Assembly: GCF_021249345.1 (NCBI RefSeq)
Contig: NZ_CP089588.1
Span: 620,001 to 684,000, forward strand
Direction: 5' to 3'
Length of the DNA: 64,000 nt
From: Halobacterium wangiae
GTDB taxonomy: Archaea; Halobacteriota; Halobacteria; Halobacteriales; Halobacteriaceae
The notes under the pieces were generated by a model, which worked only from the letters and a program-made list of their open reading frames with translations, was not told the origin of the DNA and made no database searches. The position numbers and the translations under genes were made by a program. The stretch's first letter is position 1, and the number at the start of each line of letters is the position of its first letter. This document shows positions 34,136 through 42,576 of the stretch, piece after piece.

Positions 34136-34174
34136 TCAGCAATAAAATATAGGTAGATGCTGAAAAAGTTTAAC
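34136..34174 (+). promoter_or_regulatory. AT-rich promoter with inverted repeat for the exported protease
   Basis: This is the most AT-rich stretch for several kb. AAGTTTAAC (34166-34174) is a TATA box about 30 bases before the ATG at 34203. TCAGCA (34136-34141) and TGCTGA (34158-34163) are inverted repeats just upstream of it, in the position of a regulator or BRE-proximal site. Haloarchaeal proteases are commonly growth-phase regulated, so an operator is plausible. Confidence 0.45.
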
Positions 34175-34202
34175 TACCCCATGGCCTGTTGTACCGTCCG
34201 CC

Positions 34203-35345
34203 ATGGTGTACTCACCCACGGGCAGGACACGACGTGACGTACTGAAAGCGGCCGGCACAGCCGTCGCGGGTCTCGGGCTGACGGGGTTGGCGTCGGCTAC
34301 GGCGAACACCGTCGAGGTGAACGTCGGCTACCGGAGCGAGAGCGGGAAGCGGGCCGCGAAGGCCGAGGCGTCAGGCGTCGTCCGGGAGTTCAACTTCGAC
34401 GCGCTCACCATCCGGGTGAACGAGAACGCTATCGAGGGCCTCTCCCAGCGCCCGGACGTGCGGTACGTCGAACGCAACGGCACGATGCACGCCCTCGACC
34501 AGCAACTCACGTGGGGCGTCGACCGCGTCGACGCCGAGGTGGCGACGGCGAACGGGTCGACGGGGTCGGGCGCCGACGTCGCGATCCTCGACACCGGCAT
34601 CGACTCCGACCACCCGGACCTCGTCGACAACCTCGGTGCGGGCCGGGCGTTCGTCAGCGCTCGCGGCCCCTACGCGGAGAACTGGGACGACGACAACGAC
34701 CACGGCACGCACTGCGCGGGCATCGCGGACGCCGACGACAACAGCCAGGGGGTCCGCGGCGTTTCCACGGAGGCGACACTCCACGCCGTGAAGGTACTCG
34801 ACAAGCGCGGCTCCGGGTCGTTCTCGGACATCGCCGCGGGCGTCGAGTACGTCGCCGACCAGGGCTGGGACGTCGGGTCGATGAGCCTCGGCGCGTCCTC
34901 CGGCTCCCGGACCCTCAAGGACGCCTGCTCGTACGCCGTCGACCGGGGCGTGCTCCTCGTCGCCGCGGCCGGCAACGACGGGCCGTGTGGCGACTGCGTG
35001 GGCTACCCGGCGGCCTACCAGGAGTGTCTCGCGGTGTCCTCGTCGGCGTCCGACGACTCGCTGTCGTCGTTCTCCTCGACGGGGCCGGAGGTCGAACTCG
35101 TCGCGCCCGGCACGGACGTCTACTCGACGGTTCCGGGCGGCTACGACACGTTCTCGGGCACCTCGATGGCGACACCCCACGTCGCGGGCGCCGCCGGCCA
35201 GCTGATGGCCGACGGCTACACGAACACCGAGGCGCGCAGCAGGCTGAAGAGTACCGCCGAAGACATCGGCCTCGCGGACAACGAGCAGGGCGCCGGCCTC
35301 CTCGACACGGCGGCGGCGCTCGGGTACGACTCCAGCGACGACTGA
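34203..35345 (+). CDS. Tat-exported subtilisin-like serine protease (halolysin type)
   Basis: A 380-residue preproprotein. RTRRDVLKAAGTAVAGLGLT (about 8-27) is a twin-arginine signal. An I9-like propeptide covers about 34-95, ending near RYVERNGTMHALDQQL. The S8 catalytic domain has D130 (AILDTGIDSDHPD), H167 (NDHGTHCAGI), oxyanion N258 (AAAGNDGP) and S321 (FSGTSMATPHVAG). Halolysins often have a C-terminal extension of about 120 residues; this one ends soon after the S8 domain, so it is short. A protease-inhibitor-like gene follows. Confidence 0.92.
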   Translation: MVYSPTGRTRRDVLKAAGTAVAGLGLTGLASATANTVEVNVGYRSESGKRAAKAEASGVVREFNFDALTIRVNENAIEGLSQRPDVRYVERNGTMHALDQQLTWGVDRVDAEVATANGSTGSGADVAILDTGIDSDHPDLVDNLGAGRAFVSARGPYAENWDDDNDHGTHCAGIADADDNSQGVRGVSTEATLHAVKVLDKRGSGSFSDIAAGVEYVADQGWDVGSMSLGASSGSRTLKDACSYAVDRGVLLVAAAGNDGPCGDCVGYPAAYQECLAVSSSASDDSLSSFSSTGPEVELVAPGTDVYSTVPGGYDTFSGTSMATPHVAGAAGQLMADGYTNTEARSRLKSTAEDIGLADNEQGAGLLDTAAALGYDSSDD

Positions 35346-35371
35346 GCAGCGACAGAGGCACAGCCACCGAC

Positions 35372-35395
35372 GGGCCGCGGTACCCTCCGCGGCCC
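35372..35395 (+). terminator. Hairpin between protease and inhibitor-like gene
   Basis: GGGCCGCGG (35372-35380) and CCGCGGCCC (35387-35395) form a perfect 9-bp GC stem with a 6-base loop, 27 bases after the protease stop. Two related sequences flank it (ACAGAGGC-CAGCCACC type, near 35353 and 35400). It may attenuate read-through into the inhibitor-like gene. Confidence 0.45.
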
Positions 35396-35463
35396 CACCA
35401 CAGAGGCGCAGCCACCACCGACGGACCCGGTGTACTTTGTGCGGTCCAGCCGAGGAACGACAC

Positions 35464-35799
35464 GTGCTCGACGCCACACTCGCGGTGACCACGGACGCGG
35501 AGGCAGCGTTCGCACTGACTGTCGAGAACGTCGGCAGCGAGGCGGTGTCGCTGTCGTTCCGGGACGGACAGCGCGCAGAGTTCGTCGTCGAGCGGACGGC
35601 CGACGGCGAGACGATCTGGCGGTGGAGTGACGACCGGATGTTCTCGATGGCCGTCGAGTCCGACGCGCTCTCTCCAGGCGCCGCGACGACGTACGAGGCG
35701 ACGTGGTCGGCCCCGCAGTCGGGCGACTACGTGGCGCGTGCGTGGCTGACGGCGACCGACACCGACGTCGAGGCGGAGACGGCGTTCGTCGTTCCGTAA
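35464..35799 (+). CDS. BsuPI-type proteinase-inhibitor-domain protein
   Basis: A 111-residue single-domain protein. The immunoglobulin-like fold is suggested by alternating strands, including [20 protein letters not shown] and [20 protein letters not shown], which are typical of the BsuPI family (intracellular proteinase inhibitor of Bacillus subtilis). Homologous domains also occur in proteins with no known inhibitor role. There is no signal peptide, so it would stay inside the cell. The GTG at 35464 starts at the domain boundary; a TTG at 35437 would add nine residues. It lies 118 bases behind the subtilisin, suggesting a protease-inhibitor pair. Confidence 0.7.
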   Translation: MLDATLAVTTDAEAAFALTVENVGSEAVSLSFRDGQRAEFVVERTADGETIWRWSDDRMFSMAVESDALSPGAATTYEATWSAPQSGDYVARAWLTATDTDVEAETAFVVP

Positions 35800-35832
35800 G
35801 AGGTTCAAGCGGTCGCCGCAAAGGAGCGCACA

Positions 35833-36705
35833 ATGGTACGAACTGCGGAGAAGGTCCGCTCGCTGGTCCGGGAGGACCCCGAGATGGCGACCATACTGGA
35901 CGACCTCCTCGACCAGGAGGGCGAACTCCACTGGCAGGACGTCAGAGACGACGTCTCCAGCGGCCAGTGGGGGCGCCTCCTCGAGAAGGACATCCTCGTC
36001 GAGGCCGACGAGGGCTTCGAGTTTGCAGACCCGGAGGGGGTCCGCGACGGACTCGGACCCGAAGAAGAGGCCGACACGGAGAGCCCGGAGACGACGTCGT
36101 GGTCGAAGTGGGACAAGCTCGCGGCCGTCGGCGCGGTCGGCGCGATGGTCGGCTACAGCGTCGGTCCCATCCGGAACGCGGTCGGCGGGACCGTCGAACT
36201 GCTCATCGGCCCCATCGACGCCGTCCTCCCGTTCTACGTCGTCGTGATGGTGCTGGCGGTGCTCACCGGCCTCTACTCCACGCTCCTGCAGGCGAACCTC
36301 ACCGACATGTCGAAGATGTCCGAGTACCAGGAGCGCGCGAAGGACCTCCAGGACCGGATGTCGGCGGCCAAGGAACGCGGCGACGAGGCCGAGATCGAGC
36401 GCCTGCGCGAGGAGCAGATGGAGGCGTTCGGCGACCAGGCGAACATGCTCAAAGAGCAGTTCCGGCCGATGGTCTGGATCATGCTGCTGACCATCCCGGT
36501 GTTCCTCTGGATGTACTGGAAGCTCGGCACCGGGCAGGTGCCGACGAGCGAGCTCGAGATGACCCTGCCGCTGATGGGCGAGTCGAATCTCCGGACCGGG
36601 CGTGCGCTGTTCTTCCCGGTGTGGATCCTCTGGTACATGCTCTGCTCGTTCAGCTTCTCGAACGTCATCCGGAAGGCGCTGAACATCCAGACGACGCCGA
36701 CGTAA
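35833..36705 (+). CDS. DUF106 (EMC3/TMCO1/YidC-like) membrane insertase
   Basis: A 290-residue archaeal member of the Oxa1 superfamily. A soluble N-terminal extension (1-90, partly winged-helix-like) precedes membrane segments near 96-113 and 131-148. A cytoplasmic coiled coil is seen at about 160-205 ([20 protein letters not shown]), followed by helices at about 215-232 and 259-280. [12 protein letters not shown] is conserved in the family. It likely inserts or chaperones membrane proteins next to SecY. Archaea often keep it between adk and cmk, as here except for the protease pair. Confidence 0.85.
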   Translation: MVRTAEKVRSLVREDPEMATILDDLLDQEGELHWQDVRDDVSSGQWGRLLEKDILVEADEGFEFADPEGVRDGLGPEEEADTESPETTSWSKWDKLAAVGAVGAMVGYSVGPIRNAVGGTVELLIGPIDAVLPFYVVVMVLAVLTGLYSTLLQANLTDMSKMSEYQERAKDLQDRMSAAKERGDEAEIERLREEQMEAFGDQANMLKEQFRPMVWIMLLTIPVFLWMYWKLGTGQVPTSELEMTLPLMGESNLRTGRALFFPVWILWYMLCSFSFSNVIRKALNIQTTPT

Positions 36706-36707
36706 AC

Positions 36708-36762
36708 CCACTTTTTGCTCTGCGGGGGGTCGCTACGCGACCCCCGCTCGGCAAAAACTTGG
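36708..36762 (+). terminator. Nested inverted repeat after the DUF106 gene
   Basis: An inner stem GGGGGTCGC (36725-36733) / GCGACCCCC (36737-36745) with a 3-base loop sits inside an outer one TTTTTGC (36712-36718) / GCAAAAA (36751-36757), itself flanked by CCCA and TGGG. Two more hairpins follow, CCCCC-TCT-GGGGG (36779-36791) and CGCGGCC-GAA-GGCCGCG (36823-36839). The first has U-runs on both sides, so it can terminate in either direction; I recall similar elements elsewhere in haloarchaeal genomes. Confidence 0.55.
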
Positions 36763-36893
36763 GGAAAAGCACTCCTCACCCCCTCTGGGGGTTCGTCGGC
36801 CCGTGCCTACGGCGCGGTGAATCGCGGCCGAAGGCCGCGAATGCTACACCAGCGCTTCAAAACCTCTTTGTCGCCGCCGCTCCCAGCACGGAT

Positions 36894-37472
36894 ATGTTAG
36901 TCACCATCTCCGGACCGCCGGGGAGCGGGAAGAGCACCGTCGCTTCGGCACTCGCCGACCACCTCGACTACGACCACACGTCGGGTGGGGACATCTTCCG
37001 CGGGCTCGCCGACCAGCGCGGGCTCACCCTCGAGGAGTTCAACGAACTCGCCGAGGAGGATCCCCAGATCGACAAGGACCTCGACCGACAGCTCCGGGAG
37101 ACCGCGCGAGACCGCGACGACGTCGTGCTCGAATCGCGACTCGCGGGCTGGATGGCCGGCGAGTACGCCGACATCAAGATCTGGCTCGACGCGCCGCTCG
37201 GCGTGCGTGCCCGCCGCATCGCCGAACGCGAGGACAAGACGCCGGCGACGGCGCGCGCGGAGACGGAGAAACGCGAGCAGTCCGAGGCCGCACGGTACGC
37301 CGAGTACTACGGCATCGACTTCGACGACCTCACCATCTACGACCTCTCGGTGAACACGGCGCGCTGGGGACCGGACGCGGTCACCGACATCGTACTGTAC
37401 GCCGTCGACTCCTACGAGGCGTCCAGCGACGAGGGACCGACGCCCATCGAGGAAGTCCGTTACCAGTTCTGA
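36894..37472 (+). CDS. cmk: Cytidylate kinase
   Basis: A 192-residue archaeal-type CMP kinase starting [20 protein letters not shown] (P-loop at about 7-15). [20 protein letters not shown] and the Arg-rich [19 protein letters not shown]-like lid region (about 107-125) match the family. It phosphorylates CMP/dCMP. The ATG at 36894 follows the hairpin-rich spacer; the longer upstream reading in this frame shadows DUF106. It is two bases ahead of truB. Confidence 0.92.
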   Translation: MLVTISGPPGSGKSTVASALADHLDYDHTSGGDIFRGLADQRGLTLEEFNELAEEDPQIDKDLDRQLRETARDRDDVVLESRLAGWMAGEYADIKIWLDAPLGVRARRIAEREDKTPATARAETEKREQSEAARYAEYYGIDFDDLTIYDLSVNTARWGPDAVTDIVLYAVDSYEASSDEGPTPIEEVRYQF

Positions 37473-37474
37473 CG

Positions 37475-38365
37475 ATGCTCCGCGACGCCCCCGAGGACCG
37501 CGACCCCGACGCTATCCTGGAGTTCGGCTTGGTGAACCTCGACAAGCCGCCCGGCCCCTCCGCCCACCAGGTGTCGGCGTGGGTGCGGGACATGACCGGC
37601 GTGGAGAAGGCCGCCCACGCTGGCACGCTCGACCCGAAGGTGACGGGCTGCCTCCCGATTCTGACCGGTGCAGCGACCCGCCTCGCGCCCGCACTCCTCG
37701 AGGGTCCCAAGGAGTACGTCACCGTCCTCGAACTCCACGCCGACCCGCCTGCCAACCTCGAATCCGTCGTCGCGGAGTTCGAGGGGCCGACCTACCAGAA
37801 GCCGCCGCGGAAGTCCGCGGTCGCGCGGCGCCTCCGCGTCCGCGAGATCTACGACCTCGACGTGCTGGAGGTCCAGGGGCGACAGGTCCTCCTGCGGATT
37901 CGCTGCGAGTCCGGGACGTACGTCCGGAAGCTCTGTCACGACCTCGGGCGTGCACTCGGCACCGGCGCTCACATGGGTCACCTCCGGCGGACCGCCACCA
38001 CGCCGTTCGACGACACCGAACTCGTCACCCTCCAGGACCTCTCGGACGCGCTCGCGTGGTACCGTGACGAGGACGACACCGACCCGCCCGGGACTCCGGA
38101 GGAGGCGCTCCGTGCCGCGCTCGCGCCCGCCGAAAGCGCCCTCGTCCACCTCCCGAGTGTGACCATCGCGCGGTCGGCCGCCCGCGAGGTCGCGGAGGGC
38201 GCCCCCGTCTACGCGCCAGGCGTCGTGGACGCGGACGCCGCCGACCGCGACGCGCTCGTCGCGTGCTACACGCCCGACGGGGCAGCGGTCTGTCTCGGCC
38301 GCCTCGTCGGCGACCCCGACGCCGACAGCGGGACCGTCGTCTCCCTCGAGCGCGTGCTCGTCTGA
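37475..38365 (+). CDS. truB: tRNA/rRNA pseudouridine synthase Cbf5/TruB
   Basis: A 296-residue archaeal Cbf5-type enzyme. LVNLDKPPGPSAHQVSAWVR starts the catalytic domain, D53 in HAGTLDPKVTG is the nucleophile, and the C-terminal part (about 210-290, VTIARSAAREVAEGAPVYAP) is a PUA domain. It isomerises uridine 55 in tRNA and works in H/ACA RNPs on rRNA. It starts two bases after cmk, a pairing common in archaea. Confidence 0.94.
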   Translation: MLRDAPEDRDPDAILEFGLVNLDKPPGPSAHQVSAWVRDMTGVEKAAHAGTLDPKVTGCLPILTGAATRLAPALLEGPKEYVTVLELHADPPANLESVVAEFEGPTYQKPPRKSAVARRLRVREIYDLDVLEVQGRQVLLRIRCESGTYVRKLCHDLGRALGTGAHMGHLRRTATTPFDDTELVTLQDLSDALAWYRDEDDTDPPGTPEEALRAALAPAESALVHLPSVTIARSAAREVAEGAPVYAPGVVDADAADRDALVACYTPDGAAVCLGRLVGDPDADSGTVVSLERVLV

Positions 38366-38390
38366 CCGCCGCGCCGCCCAGGGAAAACGA

Positions 38391-38400
38391 AGGTCTTAAT
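38391..38400 (+). promoter_or_regulatory. TATA-like box for tRNA-Pro
   Basis: AGGTCTTAAT at 38391-38400 ends 26 bases before the mature 5' end of tRNA-Pro, close to the usual TATA-to-start distance. It lies 26 bases after the truB stop. Confidence 0.45.
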
Positions 38401-38426
38401 GCTGGAACTCGCATTCATCCGGACGC

Positions 38427-38497
38427 GGGACCGTGGGGTAGCGGTATCCTCGGCGGATGGGGTCCGTCGGACTCGAGTTCGAATCTCGACGGTCCCA
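38427..38497 (+). tRNA. tRNA-Pro (anticodon GGG)
   Basis: A 71-base cloverleaf. The acceptor stem is GGGACCG (38427-38433) with CGGTCCC (38490-38496) and discriminator A at 38497. The D arm contains GGGGTAGCGGTATCCTC, the anticodon stem GGCGG/CCGTC holds the loop ATGGGGT with GGG anticodon, and the T arm has GTTCGAATC. No intron and no encoded CCA. Confidence 0.94.
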
Positions 38498-38616
38498 CTA
38501 CATTATCGCGACGCTCGCTACCGAGCGGCGCGTGTATTCGTTGCTGGAGAGATTCGAGCCTGGAAGCCGCAGCCCGGAACAGCGCGTAGCGCCGCACGCC
38601 CGGACCGTCTTCCTCC

Positions 38617-38636
38617 GTTCGACTCTCGACGGTCCC
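38617..38636 (+). repeat. Degenerate copy of the tRNA-Pro 3' end
   Basis: Twenty bases (38617-38636) match 38477-38496 of tRNA-Pro (T loop, T-stem 3' strand and acceptor 3' strand) at 19 of 20 positions. The copy lies 120 bases downstream of the tRNA, in the same orientation. This is the second 3'-end duplication in the window. No integrase or element genes lie in the 119 bases between, so if it is an attachment-site scar the element is gone. Confidence 0.6.
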
Positions 38637-38731
38637 CCTTTTCGTGGCGCGAGAACGAGCACGGGAGCGACGGTGTTCCGCCCGCTACGTGTGACCACTG
38701 TTCCCCGTCCTCACGCCGTTCTCGGTCGCGC

Positions 38732-41212
38732 TCACTGGGGAGCGTCGTCTACCGTCGGTAGCGTGAACGAGAACGTCGTCCCCTCACCAGGTTCCGAGTC
38801 GACCCAGATCTCCCCACCGTGGCGCTCGACGATGCGCTCTGCGAGCGCCAGACCGATTCCCGTGCCCGCGTGCTCGGCCTGGGAGTGCAGGCGCTGGAAC
38901 ACGTCGAACACTCGCTGGGCGTCCGCCGGGGCGATACCGATCCCCTCGTCGTGGACCGAAATCCGCCACGCGTCGGTCTCCCGCTCGGCGGTCACCTCCA
39001 CGCTCGGCGGCGCCTCACCACTGTACTCGATGGCGTTGTCCAGCAGATTCTGGAACAACTGCCGCAACTGCCCCGCGTCGCCGTCGACGACCGGCAGGGG
39101 CTCGTGGACGATCTCGGCGTCCGCCTCCTCGATGCGCACCTGCAGGTCGTCCAGCACGTCCGCGAACACACTGTCCAGAGCCACGCGTTCGAAGGGGTCG
39201 CCCTGCGTCTCGACGCGCGAGTACTCGAGAAGGCCCTCGATCATCGTCCGCATGCGGTCGGCGCCGTCGACGGCGAAGTCGATGAACTCCCGGCCATCGT
39301 CGTCCAGATCGTCGGTGTACCGATTCTCGATCAACTGCAGGTAGCTGGAGACCATCCGCAGCGGCTCCTGAAGGTCGTGGGACGCCGCGTACGCGAACTG
39401 CTCGAGGCGCTCGTTGGACTCTTCTAGTTTTCGCTCGTACTCCTTGCGCTCGGTCACGTCGCGGAAGTATATCGAGAGCCCGGACGCCGAGGGGTAGACG
39501 TTGAACTCCAGCCAGCTGTCGTTGCTCTCCTCGTACACCTCGAAGGTGAGGGGTTCCTGGGCCGCCATCGCCTCGTGGAGTTGCTCCCAGTAGACGCCCC
39601 CCTCCCTGGCGTCCGGGAAGGCCTCCCAGACGGTCCGGCCGAGCAGCTCCTCGATGGGGTATCCCATGATCTCGGCCGCGTGGTCGTTGAGGTGCGTGAA
39701 CTGCCACTCCTCGTCGAGCGCGTAGAACGCGTCGGAGATGCGGCCGAGGATCTCGCTCAGTTCGGTCTCGAGTTCGGACTTGTGCTGCTCGAGCTGGCGT
39801 TCGCGGCGCTTCAACTCGGTGATGTCCTCGCCCGCCGTGACGACGCGGTCGATGGAGCCGTCCGCGTCGAACAGCGGCGCGGCGTTCACGCTGAGCTGTA
39901 TCTGGTCGCCGGTCGGCGGGTCGATGGTCACCGCCTCGTCCAGAACTGGCTCGCCGGTCGCGAGCACGCGGGCCGAGGGCGTCTCCTCGGGCGGTATCGG
40001 CTCGCCGTCCGCGTCGTAGAGCCCCCACTCGTCGATGTCCGCCGGCTCCTCGATGAACTCCCGCTCGGAGAGGCCAAGCAGCTCCTGGGCCCGCTGGTTC
40101 GCCATCACCGTCTCGCCCTCGGCGTCCTGGACGGCGATCGGGATCGGTGCCGTCCGCAACAGCTTCTCCGTCTGCTCGTGCTCGCGACGGAGCTGTCGTT
40201 CGTGTTCCCTGTGCTCGGTGACGTCCTCGACGGAGACGACGACCCGCTGGTCGTTGCGATCGCTGCGGACCAGTGGAGCAGCGTTCACCGAGAGCCACCT
40301 GCGGCCGACGCCCGGGAGTTCGACCTGACCTTGGACGTCGTACACTGCCGTCCCGGTCTCGAGGACCCGCCGCCAGGGGCGTTCGTCCGCCGGAATCGGC
40401 TCTCCGTCGACGTCGTAGAGCGTCCAGGAGTCGACGCTGTACTCCCTGAGCTCCGACTCCGTCGCACCGATCCGTTCGAGCATCCGCCGGTTCGCCCGCG
40501 CGAACTTGCCGTCGGCCTCGACCACGCAGATGCTCACCGGGACGGTGTCGAGGATGCGTTCGGTGACGTCCCGTTCCTCGCGGAGTTGCTGTTCGTGCTC
40601 GCGGCGCTCGGTCATGTCGCGAGTCACCTTCGTGAACCCACGGAGCGTGCCGTCGTCGTCCCGGACCTCCGTGATGGTGACGTTCGCCCAGAACCGGGAG
40701 CCGTCCTTGCGGACGCGCCACCCCTCGTCCTCGACGGCGCCCGCCGTCGCCGCGGTTTCGAGGTTCCGCTCCGGCACCCCCTCGGCGACGTCCGCGTCGG
40801 TGTAGAACGTCGAGAAGTGCTCGCCCACGATCTCCTCGGCGTCGTAGCCCTTGGTGCGCTGGGCGCCCTCGTTCCAGCTGGTGACGACGCCGTCCGGATC
40901 GAGCATGAAGATGGCGTACTCCTCGACGGCGCTCACGAACGCGCCGAACTCCGTCAGGTCCGAGTGCTCCGCCGACGGCTGACCACCGTCGCTCGCCCGC
41001 CACCAGACCCGCCGTTCGTCGTCGAGTTGTCGGGTTCGCAGTGCGCTGCGGTCGGCCAGCGCCACGAGGTCCCGTTCCGTGACCGCCTCCTCGCAGTCGA
41101 GTCGCCGTGCGACCTCTGCGGTTGTGAGCGGCGTCGACGGGTCGTCGAACTCCGCGAACACCCGCTGGACGTCCTCCGGGGTGACGTCCGGGACCGGACC
41201 TGGGCCTGCCAT
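38732..41212 (-). CDS. Multi-PAS sensor histidine kinase with N-terminal winged-helix-like domain
   Basis: An 826-residue soluble protein. Residues about 8-70 look like a winged helix (TTAEVARRLDCEEAVTERDL). Four PAS-like domains follow (about 85-205, 210-335, 340-460 and 470-590), linked by DMTERREHEQQLREE-type helices. The kinase part has HisKA with AASHDLQEPLRMVSSYLQLI (about 610-630) and HATPase with LFQNLLDNAIEY, HDEGIGIAP and GTGIGLALAERIVERHGG. It lacks a receiver domain and membrane helices. The first PAS (ILDPDGVVTSWNEGAQRTKG-like, about 100-120) resembles those of haloarchaeal HTR/Bat-type sensors. Stimulus unknown. Confidence 0.88.
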   Translation of the reverse strand: MAGPGPVPDVTPEDVQRVFAEFDDPSTPLTTAEVARRLDCEEAVTERDLVALADRSALRTRQLDDERRVWWRASDGGQPSAEHSDLTEFGAFVSAVEEYAIFMLDPDGVVTSWNEGAQRTKGYDAEEIVGEHFSTFYTDADVAEGVPERNLETAATAGAVEDEGWRVRKDGSRFWANVTITEVRDDDGTLRGFTKVTRDMTERREHEQQLREERDVTERILDTVPVSICVVEADGKFARANRRMLERIGATESELREYSVDSWTLYDVDGEPIPADERPWRRVLETGTAVYDVQGQVELPGVGRRWLSVNAAPLVRSDRNDQRVVVSVEDVTEHREHERQLRREHEQTEKLLRTAPIPIAVQDAEGETVMANQRAQELLGLSEREFIEEPADIDEWGLYDADGEPIPPEETPSARVLATGEPVLDEAVTIDPPTGDQIQLSVNAAPLFDADGSIDRVVTAGEDITELKRRERQLEQHKSELETELSEILGRISDAFYALDEEWQFTHLNDHAAEIMGYPIEELLGRTVWEAFPDAREGGVYWEQLHEAMAAQEPLTFEVYEESNDSWLEFNVYPSASGLSIYFRDVTERKEYERKLEESNERLEQFAYAASHDLQEPLRMVSSYLQLIENRYTDDLDDDGREFIDFAVDGADRMRTMIEGLLEYSRVETQGDPFERVALDSVFADVLDDLQVRIEEADAEIVHEPLPVVDGDAGQLRQLFQNLLDNAIEYSGEAPPSVEVTAERETDAWRISVHDEGIGIAPADAQRVFDVFQRLHSQAEHAGTGIGLALAERIVERHGGEIWVDSEPGEGTTFSFTLPTVDDAPQ

Positions 41213-41331
41213 AGGTCAGGGGAGGAGTCCGGCGGGTAAACGCTTACCGTCGACTGGTGGCCCGCCTGCCGCGTTCCCCGTCGCCCCGTGCGAGAGACGG
41301 CAGGAACTGGCCAGTGTCTGCGTCCAGGCGG

Positions 41332-42393
41332 CTACTCCTTGGGTCCACGGAACCGCTGGCGCCCGCGCCTGTACAGCGACCAGAGGACCGGGTTGAAACC
41401 GGTCTCCATCCGGAACATCGGCACCGCGCGCCCGCCGTACTTCTGCTTGAACTGGAAGACGTTGTCCGAGTAGTGCGACCCGGTCGGCCCGAAGCCGTAC
41501 TCGTCGTACCCCTCCTCGATGCCGAACTTGATGGCGTGCTCGTGGAGCAGTTCCGAGGGGTGGTACTGGTAGTTCTCCCGGTCGGGAATCGCCGACAGCC
41601 AGTGGTGGAGGATCCCCGCTTCCTCGTCGAGGAGGTGGAGGTACCGGCCGACCTCCTCCCCGTCGACGATGGCCGTGAACACGAGCACGCGGTCGCCGAC
41701 GTTCTCGGCGAGCGCCTCGAGGAACTCGTACGGGAACAGGGTGCCGCCGACCCGGTCGAGGTTCTGGGCGTAGGCGTCGTAGGTGGCCGCTAACTCCTCG
41801 CCGAGGGCGTGCTTCTCGATGCGGTAGTCCTGTTCGTGGGCGCGGCGGAGGTCCCGCCGGCGCTCCTTGTCCATGTCCGCGCGGATCTCCTCCCAGTCGG
41901 GTTCGAGGTCGAGGAAGAACAGACACTTGTCGAACTGGGGCTGGTACCCCCGGTCGTGGAGATACTGTCCGTAGCGGACGTAGGTGAGGTCGTGAGAGGT
42001 GATCCGGTGGGCGATGACCTCGGGGCCCGTCACGGCCTCGAGACCGTCGAAGAGGAGGTCGAGCGTGTCATCCTTCTCGGAGACGAGGACGGGGCCGCCG
42101 TACAGCGGGTGGGTCGTCGTCGCCATCTTGAGGGGGAACTTCACGGGGAGACGCTCGGTGACGGAGTCGGGGAGGGGCAGTTCGCGGACGAAGTTCGGTA
42201 GGACCCCCACGGGGTTGCCGTCCTTCTCGACGACGATGTGTTTGGGGTCCTGGTCGAAGGCGGTCTCGACCGCCTCGAGCCACTCGTAGCGGTTGAAAAG
42301 CGAGCCGTGGTCGGCCTGTTCGACCATGTTATTCCACTGGTTCTCGTTCACCTCGGTGACCCCTTCGCGTAGTGTAGACCGGAGCTCAGACAT
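41332..42393 (-). CDS. FemAB/GNAT-like acyltransferase
   Basis: A 353-residue protein with two GNAT-like halves. The first contains SLFNRYEWLEAVETAFDQDP and KFPLKMATTTHPLYGGPVLV; the second contains YDAYAQNLDRVGGTLFPYEF and a run ending HHWLSAIPDRENYQYHPSEL. This pattern fits the Acetyltransf_6/FemAB-like group, which in bacteria acts on peptidoglycan or exopolysaccharide; in archaea, which lack murein, cell-surface polysaccharide or lipid modification is more likely. The ATG at 42393 is preferred over a start ten codons upstream. Confidence 0.75.
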   Translation of the reverse strand: MSELRSTLREGVTEVNENQWNNMVEQADHGSLFNRYEWLEAVETAFDQDPKHIVVEKDGNPVGVLPNFVRELPLPDSVTERLPVKFPLKMATTTHPLYGGPVLVSEKDDTLDLLFDGLEAVTGPEVIAHRITSHDLTYVRYGQYLHDRGYQPQFDKCLFFLDLEPDWEEIRADMDKERRRDLRRAHEQDYRIEKHALGEELAATYDAYAQNLDRVGGTLFPYEFLEALAENVGDRVLVFTAIVDGEEVGRYLHLLDEEAGILHHWLSAIPDRENYQYHPSELLHEHAIKFGIEEGYDEYGFGPTGSHYSDNVFQFKQKYGGRAVPMFRMETGFNPVLWSLYRRGRQRFRGPKE

Positions 42394-42541
42394 TTCGTGT
42401 GCTGGTTCCGACGCAGCCTGCACCGATTGTTATAAGTTCCATTACCGGGGCGTGAAGCGGCCTACGCTCAGTTCAGCCCGACTTACCCCCGAGCCCGGTG
42501 ACGGAGGGTAGCACAGCCCATAGTGAGGTGTAGCTAACAGC

Positions 42542-42551
42542 TATAGCTATA
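42542..42551 (+). promoter_or_regulatory. Palindromic TATA box for the MOSC gene
   Basis: TATAGCTATA is a 10-bp palindrome, 26-35 bases before the ATG at 42577, fitting a leaderless transcript. AGCTAACAGCT just before it adds further short symmetry, so the box could also be bound by a dimeric repressor. Confidence 0.5.
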
Positions 42552-42576
42552 CGCTCGCCACGAGACGTTACAGACG

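Noticed and set aside
38498-38731. Coding sequence between tRNA-Pro and the second kinase
   Set aside because: The open frames here run through the tRNA or are short and Arg/Ser-rich; only the tRNA 3' copy is recognisable.
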